NCBI RefSeq assembly: GCF_010015585.1
Contig: NW_022985103.1
Span: 62,001-126,000 of the forward strand
Direction of reading: 5' to 3'
DNA: 64,000 nt
DNA from: Eremomyces bilateralis CBS 781.70
Lineage: Eukaryota > Ascomycota > Dothideomycetes > Eremomycetales > Eremomycetaceae
The notes under the pieces: generated by a model
What the model was told of the DNA's origin: nothing
Database searches by the model: none
What the model saw: only the letters and a program-made list of their open reading frames with translations
In this document: positions 35,455 to 46,667 of the stretch, piece by piece
Position numbering within the stretch: the first letter of the stretch is position 1
How the letters are laid out: every line of letters starts with the position of its first letter
Program-made: the position numbers and the translations under genes

Positions 35455-36532
35455 CTAATAATCATAAAACACCAGCGTCCGCACCTCAATGCTCTCCCTC
35501 GGCGGATCATTCGCATGCTCCGGATTCACAAATGCCGTGTGCGGAACTCGTCTCGCGCGCCCATCGTCCACAGAATCGAAGCACTTGATCAACGATGGTT
35601 CGTCGGGCCGTTGCCCGTACTTGAAGTACCACTCGTGGCTCGGGTTCGCCTTGACGGCGTAAGTCTCGCCCTCGCGGTCGGGGTAGATCAGCTTGACGGG
35701 GATGAGGTCGCTGTCGGGCACGGAATGGGCATCGGCGAAGGTGAGCGGATCTCGGGTGATGGTCTTAATCGGGCGCCACACCTGCAGCACGGGAAGGGTG
35801 AGTGAACTGCGTCGCTTACTGGGATGGAAGAAGATTTGGGGCGGCTTACATTGATGATCTGGAAGCGCTTCGAGAGAAGCTCTTCGGCTTCATCAGGGAG
35901 GTGGTGCCTCACACGGTTCTCGGAGGCGCTATAGGACTGGTCGATGTGAACCCGGCGTGCTGGGCCGCGGAGATCGGGTTGGCCGTCGGTGGCATCGCCG
36001 GTTGAGCGGCGAATTGTATGGTCAAAGATGAAAACGCGAGTTGCTCCAGTGCTATCCGAAAAGAGTTAGCGTACGGCATATTTGTTGCTCAAAATAACGC
36101 CAACACTCACGCATCCTTCAGAAGTTGCTCGACTTCCGGGTAGTATTCCGCCTTGATCTTCTCATCGTCGAGGAAATCTTTCTCCTTGCTTTCATGCTTC
36201 AAGAATTGAAAGCCATGGCTGTCAATGGTGTATTTCTCCTCCTCTCCGGCAACGTCGTGGATGACGAAGTTCTCTGTGGTGTGAGGGCGTAAATAAGTGC
36301 TTGGTTTACTGGTGCTCTGGTTTAGAATAAACTTCCTTTCTCATCCTGATTGACCGAGAACTCACCCAACGTAAGTAGGATCTGGGGGAGATCCGTCCTC
36401 GTTCTCCTTGTAATAGTATAGCTCCGCAGAAACGTCATGCTTCGCAGGCTTCAAGGTATTCTCCTGAGCAAAAGGTTCTACAACTTGCCCGAGGGCGCTA
36501 CCCGGAGCGTGTTGGACTGCAGCGGCGGCCAT
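35455..36532 (-). CDS. CmcJ/AsaB-type hydroxylase/desaturase
   Basis: Four exons: 36532-36366, 36317-36111, 36051-35850 and 35781-35455. Introns are 48, 59 and 68 nt; the product is 300 aa, usual for the family. Conserved blocks are YYYKENEDGSPPDPTYVG at the N-terminus, FVIHDVAGEEEKYTIDSHGF, ARRVHIDQSYS (likely metal-site H-x-D), RFQIINVWRPIKTITRDPL across the last junction, and HEWYFKYGQRPDEPSLIKCF. This family (7-alpha-cephem-methoxylase CmcJ-like, GA4-desaturase-like, AsaB of aspergillic acid) modifies small metabolites, often amino-acid-derived ones, with oxygen. The first intron is the least certain: only the CAG at 36318 keeps frame, and its branch site lies close to it. It sits between two amino-acid permease genes on the same strand. 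Confidence 0.9.
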
Positions 36533-36990
36533 GATTGGATATATTTAGAGATGGTCTTTGTTTTTGTACTTATTCAAAAACAGTCGAGAATGCTGTTCGA
36601 AAAAGATTATAATTCTAAGCCTTGTGAAGCTTTAAGATGCCATATATATTCCATCAGCAAAGCTTACTTATGGTAAGCAGCACCACCCATCCATTTGTAA
36701 TGTGACGTACTCCCCAGCACGCAATGCAATGCAAAAAGCATGACATACATACTACACCCTCTCAGATATCGTTGCTGCCTTGACTGTTCGCACTGAACTC
36801 CACCAGTGAAACTATTAGATCATGAGCGTTCAATGGGTAGGAAATATATAGTAATCATTATGCTTTGAAATCAAGTGCGGGGAGTGGGTGATACGGCGCA
36901 AACAAGTATTACAGGATTCGTATCTCTAATGCAGATCATTGGATCTATTCAGTTTACCCCAGCCTTGTAGACCGTTTCCCCAACATCACA

Positions 36991-38882
36991 TCATTCATCG
37001 TATGCCCCTTGCTCAGTTGTGGGTACCGGCTTGGATCCAATAGGCACCCATACAAGCTTCGTAACCGTCGTTCCATCGCCTAAAGTAGCTACTGTCTCTT
37101 CAAGAGTACAGCCGTTCCGGCGTGGTATCCATACCGTCCAAATATACCAATATAAAACGCCAAACAAAAGACTATGGATAAATTAGCCAAGGCTCTGAAT
37201 ATTTCGCAGGAAAACTCACATCGCAGTCCCCACGAAGGCGTAACTAACTGCAGAGAGATGTTGCCTCCAATTCAACCCTTCCCGTGGTATAAAGGGTGCA
37301 AATATCACGGAAATCGAGTGCACGATCTGGAACCCGACCGCAGGAAGAAACGCCTTATATGGCCTCCTCAAATCGGGCATTTTGAATCGAAGCCAGATTA
37401 AGCCAACGGAGCCAGCTATAGCGAAGAACTGCCCCGGATAACCCTCAACGTCCAGGATAAAGGAATAGATGTTGGTAGCAGGAATGATGATAACCAGGAA
37501 GGAAGGGATGTAATGCGTAATTAGAGCACCCATCGGCGCTCCGAAAGGTTTGGAGGAAGATATGAACTGTGAGAAAGGAAGAAATCCCTGTCGTGCTATC
37601 TCTTGCACGACTCGAGCCTGGGACATGTCAGGATGCTGTTCAGAATCAGTTCGGAGTCACTTACATGACTAAATGTCACAACCATAACATTTCCCGCCGC
37701 CGAGGTTGCTATTGCCAATGGTAGCAGCACCCTTCCAACGTCGGGGCCGAACACTCGTTCAAAAAACAGAGCAGCGATCAATTCCCCAGAATGTTTGATA
37801 TCCTCAATTGGGACAACCAGAAAGTAGGCAATGTTGACTAGGAGATATAGAAGACACGATGTTATAAGTGCAGCTGTGGCTGCAGATTTAAGAGTTTTGA
37901 CCGGATTCTTGACCTCGTTGAGAACGTTGTTAACGTTGGAAAGGCCGGTATACGAATAGGAAACCTTGAACATGGCAGTGGAGATGATTCCCCAGTTCCA
38001 CACCGAACCATCCCAGATAGAGCTGTTATTGATTGTGAGTTGAGAGGCGCTGTTTATATCCTCATTTCTCCGGAAAAGGACCACGAAAAGACTTATAAAG
38101 AGCATAAAAATGGCCAGAGCGATTTTGATCCAGCCAAGCACATTTTGAATAAGGATTCCAGTCTTTAGAAAGCAGCTGTGGATGATAACGACAGTAGTGA
38201 GCAATCCAAGAGCGAGAACTTTTCCTTCGGCCTGTGACGGTTCTCTTTTGAGAGCATATAAGATGTATTCGCCGAACACAATGCAGTTGGAGGCGGTAAA
38301 CCCAAGAAGGACGGAGCGAACTGCGATAAGAACAGAAGCCAAGAACCGCGGACGTCGGTAGACGAACTCGAGATAAACTTTGTCCCCTTCATACAGTTAG
38401 CATCTTCTCAAGTCAGATAGTACCAAGGAATACTCACCTCCGGACCTTGGCAACATGCACCCATACTCCAAACTAATCGCTAAACCCAACCAAGCTATCA
38501 GAGCACCGACTACCCAGAGCAACAACGTGATTCCGAAGCTTCCCACTGACTGCACAATCGCACCGGGAGTTGCGAAGATCCCGCTGCCTATAACACGGGA
38601 CATGATCAGGATGTATGCACTGCTCCATCCCAGGTTGCGGCCCAGGACCGCCGTCTCTGGAAGGACATCATTCTCCACCGACCGATCAAGAAGGTTGCTC
38701 CGGCCGCGTGGTGCCTCCTCTTCGTCGATCGAGGATTTTGATGTGCTGTTGTAGCTGGCGATGTCACTATTCGGGGAATCGACGGGCTGGAGCAGCGGTT
38801 CTTGCTCGGCGGTCGGGGACGATGAAGACGACATGTAGAACGGTCGCGAGACGTTGGCGGTGGGGTACGAGCTGAAGGGCAT
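36991..38882 (-). CDS. MUP1-type high-affinity amino-acid (methionine) permease
   Basis: Four exons: 38882-38438, 38386-37665, 37617-37220, 37171-36991. Introns are 47-51 nt; 581 aa. The LAT-type core starts LGWSSAYILIMSRVIGSGIF, with helix-1 glycines GSGIFATPG. Then come GLAISLEYGCMLPRSGGDKV across the first junction, SYSYTGLSNVNNVLNEVKNP, and GNVMVVTFSHARVVQEIARQ across the second. It resembles yeast Mup1/Mup3 methionine permeases, which sit in the plasma membrane and are removed by ubiquitination when substrate is plentiful. The start MPFSSYPT at 38882 is preferred; an in-frame ATG at 38975 would add 31 unusual residues. It lies about 460 bp upstream of the hydroxylase gene on the same strand, so co-regulation is possible. 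Confidence 0.9.
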
Positions 38883-39996
38883 ACAAGACTGCGTCCGCTG
38901 CACAGAAAGATGTACATGTTGCAAGAAAGGAGAACGAGTAGAAGTAAATCTATCTATCAGCGGAGCGTCCAGCACGAGACATGATGCTCGTGCAGTGATG
39001 AATCATCCAGCGAGCATCATAAGACGAAATACAGAGTAGGTAAGCATGTTGGGGTTCTGTTACCGTTAAGCTTAAGGAGCATTCTAGGAAGGGGCTGATC
39101 GGTCGCACGGTTCAAAATACCTCATATTGATATATTGTGACGCGGGATGGCGTGCGAATCCGGGGCGGAGGGTGTTACCAGCCACATATCCGCCAGGGGC
39201 CTGAGACGAGAAGGGAAGGCGATTGTATCTTGGGAAATGCCAGTTGTCTCTCCAACTTGAAGCTGCCGCAGGTAACTATCAGATCCCTCTGTGCCCCTGA
39301 TCCACTTCTCGCGCTGCTGTCATTAAATGATAGGGTGGTTGATGTTTGAGGTCGAAAAGAGCACCGCAGGGATATCCCCTTCGCTGGTCGACCTGCAGTA
39401 GGTTTTTGTTCTAACCCTATTTGGTTAGACAGCTTCTTGGGACTCTTGAAAGCACCAAATCTCGTGACTTGAGATGGGATGGCTAAACGACGAAGGGGAT
39501 AGGTATAGCGGAATGCATTACACGCCAGCTCCCATCTGGATCCGCTTCAATCGTAAAAGGCCGGCACTTTAACTGGTACCCCACGAAGGAATGGGCGAAG
39601 CACGATGAGAGGATGGTGTGTATGTCGGACAAAATGTGGTACGCGGTCACTCATGAGTTGTGGTAAGGAAGAGTCCCTTGACATTTTAATTAGGGGTCCT
39701 TAGCGGCCGAATGACAAGAGAACCCTATCCCCAACGCTCCTATTGAAAGCGTCCCTCGGGACCGCGTTGTTTCGTCCCAGGTGAAATCATGCTAATGTGT
39801 AACGTCATAGTCATCGTGATAGTCTCCAGATTCCCCCGTTTCCCGATTGCGCCCTGTCATGAATGGCAGGATACCGAAAACTACGGAAGTGATATCCCAG
39901 ACGCCGTTTGCCTGGTGATCCTCCGGGTATAGCCGTCTGATTGCGGAAAAACAAAGAAGAAAAGCCACGTCGAAGCTCAAGGGTAATCAATTGCGG
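38883..39996. other. Intergenic region
   Basis: 1.1 kb between the MUP1-like gene promoter and the 3' end of the F-box gene. No gene, RNA or clear repeat seen. Confidence 0.5.
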
Positions 39997-41622
39997 CTAT
40001 CCTTCATGCTCGTCGGAATCTTGGTTGGCCTCGTCGTTCGGTTCCGCCTCGTCCTCCTCATCATCTCCCTCCCCTGAATCGTCGGCGTCCGTGTCGTCCT
40101 CGTCATCATCATCGCCGTCATCATCGTCCGCGTCATCATCGTCCTCTTCATCATCGTTCGAGTTATTCAGGACCCCCGGTCGGAAAAGGTCATACCCCAG
40201 CAGATCCCGCACAAACTCCCGGGCCGACTGCTGCGCTGCGGTACCCCTGAAATCTACTTGCTCGATGACGCGTTTTCGCAGAAGCAGCTGTAGCGCACAT
40301 GGCACCCAGATGACATGCAGCGGAGGCACGCCGATCGTCGTGTGCGGAATCTTGCTCACGCCCATCTTGTCCGCGTCCGGACCGAGGACACGTCTCCAAT
40401 TCCGCTCCCAGCGATGGTCCATGGCGGGATCCAGCCCACCCAGGAACGTCGAGAGTGCCCGGCGCCGCTCTACGTAGGTGCGGGGCAAAAGGATCTGCCG
40501 GACGGCGTCGATGCCGCCGAGGATGAGTGTGGTTTCGATTTCTTTGGTGGATGCCGGCCGGCGATTGTATCCAGGGAGGAAACGGTTGAGTAGCTGGTTG
40601 AATCGGGGAGGGCGTAGCTTGCGCTCGAATACTTGGAGGATGAAGCCGTACATGTGGTAGCAGTCGAGGAGTTGCTGCTTCTTGTATTGGTCCATGATCG
40701 CCAGCTGCTCGTCCCAGACTGTGGTCCCTGGGACCAGCCGAAATTTCTTGTCTGGACTGCTGTTTGCAAAACATCGGTCGAGTACACTTTTGCGGAAGCT
40801 TTCGAAGAACTGTCCAAGAATCAGGAGTAACGGTAGCATCTTGGAGTACATATGTCGGTATCGCGGTTCGAACTCCTTGCGCCTTCGAGCATTGTTTCGT
40901 TTGAGCACATCGATCGCCACAAAGTCGCACATCTGTTTTGCGAGTTTCCGAACGACGATCTCGCGGTGTCGAAGGTTGAGGAGGTAGTTGAGGTCCGCTT
41001 CCATCGGTGCAGGGGCAGGATAGAGCTTAACCTCCAGGTCGGTAAGGATGTTGCGGACATGGTGCCGCACTACGGGTGATTCGCAGGACTTGACTAGTTG
41101 ATTGAAAGCAGCGGAGCAGCGTCGAAGGGAAAGAATATCGTCGAGAGAAAGGTTCACAAGGATCTGGATGCGCAACTCTTGTGGGAGGGATAGGAGGAGG
41201 TCGCCAAGAGTTCTCGGCGTCCTGATCGACAAAGTTAATATAGGGTTCAATCAACACAACAAGGACAAGGCAGCTTGAAGTAGCAACCCGGACGGAATCA
41301 TTCAACCGAATATACGGCAAAGGGGAAAATAAACAATAGTGTAGGTAGCATACCATGCAGTCACAGTGGTCGATATCATGCTTTTGACACTGTTATGCCT
41401 TCCAAGCTTGAACTGGCCCATGGCTTTATCGGCATAAGACACCATGGACTTCGGCCGAACCGATCTCCTCCGCTCCACCACTATCGGCTTGTTCAAGGTG
41501 ATCCCCTGGCCATGTTCCCCGCTCTCCGAGCCGACGTCGACGGCGGTCCCGGTTGACGTTGCCCCATGCTTCTGGGCGCGGTGCACGTTGCGCAGCTTGT
41601 GGACGAGATTAGCACCCGGCAT
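39997..41622 (-). CDS. F-box protein with a long acidic C-terminal tail
   Basis: Exon 1 is 41622-41354 and exon 2 is 41221-39997, with a 132-nt intron; 497 aa. The junction reads TVTAW-TPRTLGDLL. The F-box lies at about residues 97-135 (LLSLPQELRIQILVNLSLDD, then ILSLRRCSAAFNQLV); it would dock on Skp1 in an SCF ubiquitin ligase. The middle is helical and holds no WD40 or LRR repeats, so the substrate-binding mode is unknown. The last 65 residues are almost only Asp, Glu, Asn and Ser, encoded by a repetitive GAT/GAC-rich stretch (40150-40010). I do not know a specific orthologue name. Confidence 0.86.
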
Positions 41623-42677
41623 GGTGAGTGACAGTCTGACCAAGGATTATTGTGCGAGACAAAGTGAAGGTTCCAGGTCGGCTGCCAGGTGCGAATTTGG
41701 ATCAGCTCGAGGTCGATCACGATGCAATGTCCGGAACCACAAAGTGGACCCCGCCCTTCATTTGTTCATGGTGGTGGGCTGGTCGACGAGATGGGTCGCT
41801 GGCCTGGATGTGGGGTAAAGGATGATGTATCAACTTAGGTAAAGAAACAAGTGAAGGAGCGAGAAGGTGAGTGAGAGAGGTCGCTAGGTCGAGGTTGTGA
41901 TAAGGCGCCTCGAAATGTCCGATGAAAGGAGGATTCGCATTCACGGCCTTCACCTGACGTCCAGGCTGGACAGTTCACGCTGCACATCACACAGCATACG
42001 GTAGCGGAGAAGTGATGGCGTAGCAAGTGGGTGACACGCAGGAGGCTAGACCATTGGATCTGCACGTGATTAGTGTAAGGCGAAGTAACTGGTATCCGTG
42101 GCCCTTGGACCCACATTTCGGTGTGGGTCCAAAGGCCACGGATACAGCTGTACAGGTAACATGCCTCAGGCGATAAGGCAGCCGAGCATCCAGTTGAAAT
42201 CTGAAAGCAGCGCTCACTGCCCGATAATCACGAACAAAGTCCGAATAGCCCTAGGTACCCTCTCAGGAGTTTCCATTACTTGGGCATGTAAGATGTTGTT
42301 GCCTATAGAACTCTCGACATTCGGACATACTGCACCACTGGTAGGTCTAGGAATCCTCAGCCCAGGATGCAGATTCAGTTGCTCAGTCCGTCAGGGGCAA
42401 ATCACACGAGACAGAATCATTGGTGAAGCTATGTTTGATTTGCAGCGAACAGGGTTTGCACGAAAGTTCCTCTATAAGCCTTATATCATGAAGCTGGCCC
42501 ACCCAATGGAAACGATCAAGCTTAAGCTTCAATGCCGAATCAAGGGTGGCGCCAACGAGCTGCCAGTTTCGTCTTCGTTGAAGTTCTTTCAATACCACGC
42601 CTCACGCCGTCCCGTCACCGCGATACATTGAATCGGATGTCGGCGTATGAAATACAGGAACCGGGGGAGCGGCGGAA
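41623..42677. other. Intergenic region with a strong hairpin
   Basis: 1.05 kb between the F-box gene start and the CCT7 stop. The clear feature is the inverted repeat at 42092-42145, listed separately. A plus-strand frame across it (42098-42631) shows no domain. Confidence 0.5.
42092..42145. repeat. Near-perfect 24-bp inverted repeat (hairpin)
   Basis: The arms 42092-42115 and 42122-42145 are reverse complements with one mismatch and are separated by six bases, TTTCGG. Each arm holds GTATCCGTGGCC and GGACCCACA. No target-site duplication is evident around it. Transcribed in either direction it would fold into a stable hairpin. Confidence 0.9.
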
Positions 42678-44553
42678 TTACCGTCGGGGCATGCCGCGTC
42701 CGCGCCCTCGGAGCGCTCGCTGTGCAGCACCGGGAGGGAGTCCACGCTGGGGTGCTTGGGGTTGAGCCGACTCTTGGTTCTCTGTAGTACCGGTTAGATG
42801 AGAGATACCCCATAAAAGGGAGGATGTACGTACTGATGGTTTCGTCGACGCTGAGGATCAGGCACGAAGCTTCCACCGCCGCCTGGATCGCATTGACCTT
42901 GACCAGCGCCGGTTCCCAGACGAATCGCTCGAGGTTGTTGGCGATGCCTTCGTTCACGAAATCCACGCCGGCCCAGGTGTTTCCGCGGCGGTGCTCCACG
43001 CGCAGCCGGTTGAGGATGTCAGTGGAGTCGAAACCCGCGTTATCGCACAGCTGGCGAGGGATCACCTCCAGTGCTTTGGCAAAGGCTTTGATGATCGCCT
43101 GCTGTTTGTGCGGGACGTTCTTGTCGGCGAAGTCGTGGAGATAGGCCGAGATTTCCATCTGCATATAATCAGAACCATGACATTATTAACCGCACCACAT
43201 AACATACCTCGCATGCTCCACCACCAGCAACGATGGTCCGGTTCTTGATGGATCGCTTCACAATCATGATGGCGTCGTGAAGACTCCTCTCCACCTCAGC
43301 AATGAACTGCTCCGCACCGCCGCGGAGGATGAGTGTGCAAGTCTTGGCTGCGGGACAGCCCTCGAAGAAGTTGTATCGCTCGCCGCCGATCTGTCGCTCT
43401 TCGAATCGCTCGCAAGTGCCAAGGTGCTGTTCCTGGACGTCGGAGCATGTCGATTGGATGCTTGCCCCGGTTGCCTGTACAACTCGTTCCATATCATCGG
43501 CGGAAACTCGCCCGGCACAGAAGATGTCTCGATCGGCGAAGTACTGCGTGGCCAGATCTCCAATGGGGAGCTTGCTCAATACCACCTTGGCTCCTGTGTT
43601 GTGTAGCGCCTCCATCTTATTGAAGATGATCTGCCACTCGGCATCCACCACCGCCTGGTATTCCGAGACATGTTCGACCCGCACTTCGGCGTTGTCCTTC
43701 TCCGCTTTCAATTCTAGCTCGACGTTCAAGCAGACGATTTTCGGGTTCGTGAATGACTTCGGTTGCTGCTCGAACCCGGCGTACGAGAAGGTTTTCTTGA
43801 ACGCAACGCCGTTGACGAACAGCGAGTCCTCCAGCGCACCGCCGGTGATTTTCTTCATGCCAATCAACTTTTCGTTGAGGTCGTTCTGATCCAGCGACAG
43901 CACCGCGTCGACCACGATCTTCGTGAAAAAGTCGGCGTTGCGGTGTATTAGCTTGCTGCTCATGGCGGTGGCCGCAAGTTTTCGCAGGATGTCCCGTTGA
44001 TTGCCTTCGGACGTATTGACGGCGATCTCCTTGATCTTGTTCACGGCCATGGCGGACGCCCGTCTTAGGCCCTTGATGATGGTCTGAGTGCTGACACCTT
44101 GCTCCACGGGTTCCCGGATCTCCTTCAACACTTCACCGGCCAACACCACCACCGACGTGGTCCCATCTCCGACCTCCGCATCCTGTGATCGCGCGATGTC
44201 GGTCAATATCCGGGCGGCGGGGTGGACGATGTCGAGCAGCTAGCCACACGGTTAGAGTGGGAACTCCGGCGAATTCTCGAATGTGCTCACCTTCATCACC
44301 GTGGCGCCATCGTTGGTGATGGTTTGCCTGCCATTCTCATCCACGAGTAATAGATCGCCTCCGTAAGGACCCAAGGTGCTCCGGATCGTGGCCTGGATGG
44401 CGAGACATGCGTTGATGTTCGAGATGATTTGACCTCGTCCCTGTGACTGATCGGTACCTGTATATCTTCAGCATGGACACTCGCACCGAGGTCTTTGCTT
44501 GGCGAACCTTCTTTGAGGACGATGATGGTCGGTGTCTGGCCACCAAACGACAT
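42678..44553 (-). CDS. cct7: Chaperonin TRiC/CCT subunit eta
   Basis: Five exons: 44553-44508, 44457-44291, 44239-43208, 43158-42834, 42781-42678; 557 aa, normal for CCT7. The start [16 protein letters not shown] and the group II chaperonin motifs [21 protein letters not shown] and GGGACE (nucleotide-binding and hydrolysis site) are present. Also seen are [12 protein letters not shown] and, in the apical domain, [19 protein letters not shown]. The C-terminus ends in an Arg/Gly-rich tail ([12 protein letters not shown]). The CCT ring folds actin, tubulin and WD40 proteins in the cytosol. The first intron (44507-44458) has an unusual GTTCGC donor but is required for the frame [11 protein letters not shown]. 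One end of the second exon was placed by codon phase. Confidence 0.95.
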
Positions 44554-45477
44554 TTTCCTGGATGTATCAAGGACTCTTCAGGAGATGAGTTTCGGGATAG
44601 GATGGGAAATTGTTCTTGGAAGAACCAGGAGCTTATTTTTCTCGGGCCAATACTGAAGCCAATGTCCGCTGGAGAGTAAAGAGCGATAGGTAGTTGGACT
44701 GTATAATTTGGGAGCTTCCAGAGGTTACCGCAGTGGACGGGATGTTTTAAAATATACTGGCATCGTAGAGCAACCCGCGTAATGGATCTGAAGTTGTATG
44801 GAAATTTCATATCAGGCAGCAAGGCACCAAGGCACCAAGCTATGTAGCAATTAAAGCTTCTCGTAGCTCAAGCTAAGTCAAGGGACAGTCACTGCCACGT
44901 GCGTCATGCTAGGCAGTGACACTTGTGGCACAGTGGCAGACACAGCCCACTCCTGACTCCCTGACAGGCAGCAGCCTAACACCTCCACAGCCAGAGCTTC
45001 ACCACCTGCGTGTCACTATAAACATGCGGCGGGGCTCTTTGATGATAAAGACAAGCTGACTTTATTGAGTTCACTCACTCACTCCCTCCATCTGATCTGG
45101 TGTGCCACTCCAGCTCTCTATCACAATCGAGTCTGCTTTGTGCTCCGCAATCCCATTATTACGTACCTATTTTCTAACCTATCTATATCAATCCCAGTGT
45201 CTCGAAGAATCCTCCTCCCCAGAACATGCTCGTGAGACTACTAGCCTGAAAGTCGGATGTTCATGAAAGCGGCCTTCTACTCCATGCCGCTGATCATGTT
45301 CTACGGCACTTCCTGATCATCATCTGGTTTTCGCCAGATATTCGTATCCTATCGTCCGGTTCTAACTCCTAAGACCGTCTTCGCTGCAGGCAGCAGATCG
45401 TTGTACCTTCCCTCAAACCCCCAAAGCTGGCACATACATATCATGGACGGAGTAACGTCAACCAGTCCATTCGAACC
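44554..45477. promoter_or_regulatory. Divergent promoter region, cct7 / 2EXR gene
   Basis: 0.92 kb between divergent starts. It carries a perfect 9-bp inverted repeat, GTCACTGCC (44888-44896) and GGCAGTGAC (44912-44920), about 335 bp upstream of the cct7 ATG. This could be a dyad for a dimeric regulator; that is inference. Confidence 0.5.
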
Positions 45478-46083
45478 ATGAACCAAGCAACTGAAATCAT
45501 GGCGTTCAAGGAATTCATCGACTACGGACTCTCGCGTAGATCCCTGATCCCGAAGCAGCCGTTGGCGAATTCCCTCGCGATCACCCCGAAGCCAGCGTCC
45601 GTCCCACCTCCGACCCCGATCGAAGCCCAGAGGGCCGACCCTCCTCTCCTGCGCCTCCCCACGGAGCTGCGTCGGGAAATCCTCCGCTATCTGATCCCGC
45701 ACCACACGCGGAAGCTCCGATTATACAGCGACATTGACTCGAGCATCATCCATTGGAAATCGAGTCGCGGCTCCCGCGCGGCGTCCGATTCGCGTGCGCT
45801 GGCCGTCTTTCGGACGAACCGACTCCTCTATTGGGAATGTCTCTCGGTGCTGTACTCGGAGAACCACTTCCATTTCATCGGGTTCAGCTACCGGCCGATG
45901 CTGGAGTTTGTGCGCAAACTGAGTCCGAACACCCAGACGTTGATTCGGCATATGAGGATTACGCGGCTGACCGATGACGAGACGGAGATACGAAGGGACC
46001 AGCATGACCTTTTCTGTAGAATGCTTCATGACTTCCTCCCGGGTCTAATATCCCTTCGAGCGGATCCGTGGATATGGATGTAA
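45478..46083 (+). CDS. 2EXR/F-box-like domain protein of unknown function
   Basis: An open frame of 201 codons, no intron needed. The core PPLLRLPTELRREILRYLIP (about residues 55-74) is the start of the fungal 2EXR/F-box-like fold. It is followed by the family pattern ALAVFRTNRLLYWECLSVLY and ENHFHFIG. Such proteins are very common in filamentous fungi and their partners are largely unknown. It ends LRADPWIWM; related proteins are often longer, so a further exon or a truncated paralogue cannot be excluded. The second ATG (MAFKEF, 45499) is an alternative start. Confidence 0.75.
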   Translation: MNQATEIMAFKEFIDYGLSRRSLIPKQPLANSLAITPKPASVPPPTPIEAQRADPPLLRLPTELRREILRYLIPHHTRKLRLYSDIDSSIIHWKSSRGSRAASDSRALAVFRTNRLLYWECLSVLYSENHFHFIGFSYRPMLEFVRKLSPNTQTLIRHMRITRLTDDETEIRRDQHDLFCRMLHDFLPGLISLRADPWIWM

Positions 46084-46667
46084 CTGGCACAACTGGCATT
46101 ATCAAGGATGGTCGTTCGAACTGTTAGATCTGAACGACGTTTAAGAGACCCTTCTACAGGGACGGACCTTAGAATGGGTGACGACTCGGGACGATTCAAT
46201 AGATATAATTTCCTTGAGAACAGCACTGAGTGCCGGCAAATGCAAAACCCAGTTTATATACCATGGGATGTGGTCACAAATTCCTATGCAATCAATGACA
46301 ATGACATAGCGATGTTGCGCTCAACATGTTTCGTGTGCATCCAGTAAGAAGCACACAAGCGAGACCGTCCTCAAGCCCATCTCGATGACCAAGAGGACTC
46401 TCAGGTAGTCGCAAAAACTGTTCGCGCCGTCTGCTTTATAGCAGAACTAGTCTTGATCTCTCGCGCGTAATACTGAGCGAAGAGGAATGTCCTTGCCTCG
46501 TGCTCCACCTTGCCGCGCGATGATTAGGTCACTTGGGTTTCCTATAGAGCTGACAAAAGGGAAGAAATGAAGTAACATCCGGGGTATCATTCAAGTTCGA
46601 CGCGCCGTCGTCCCGCATCACAGTCAGATGCACGTGCTGTCCACACAGACTCCAAAACCGCCGCAAA
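46084..46667. other. Convergent intergenic region
   Basis: 0.58 kb between two 3' ends. No gene recognised. Confidence 0.5.
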
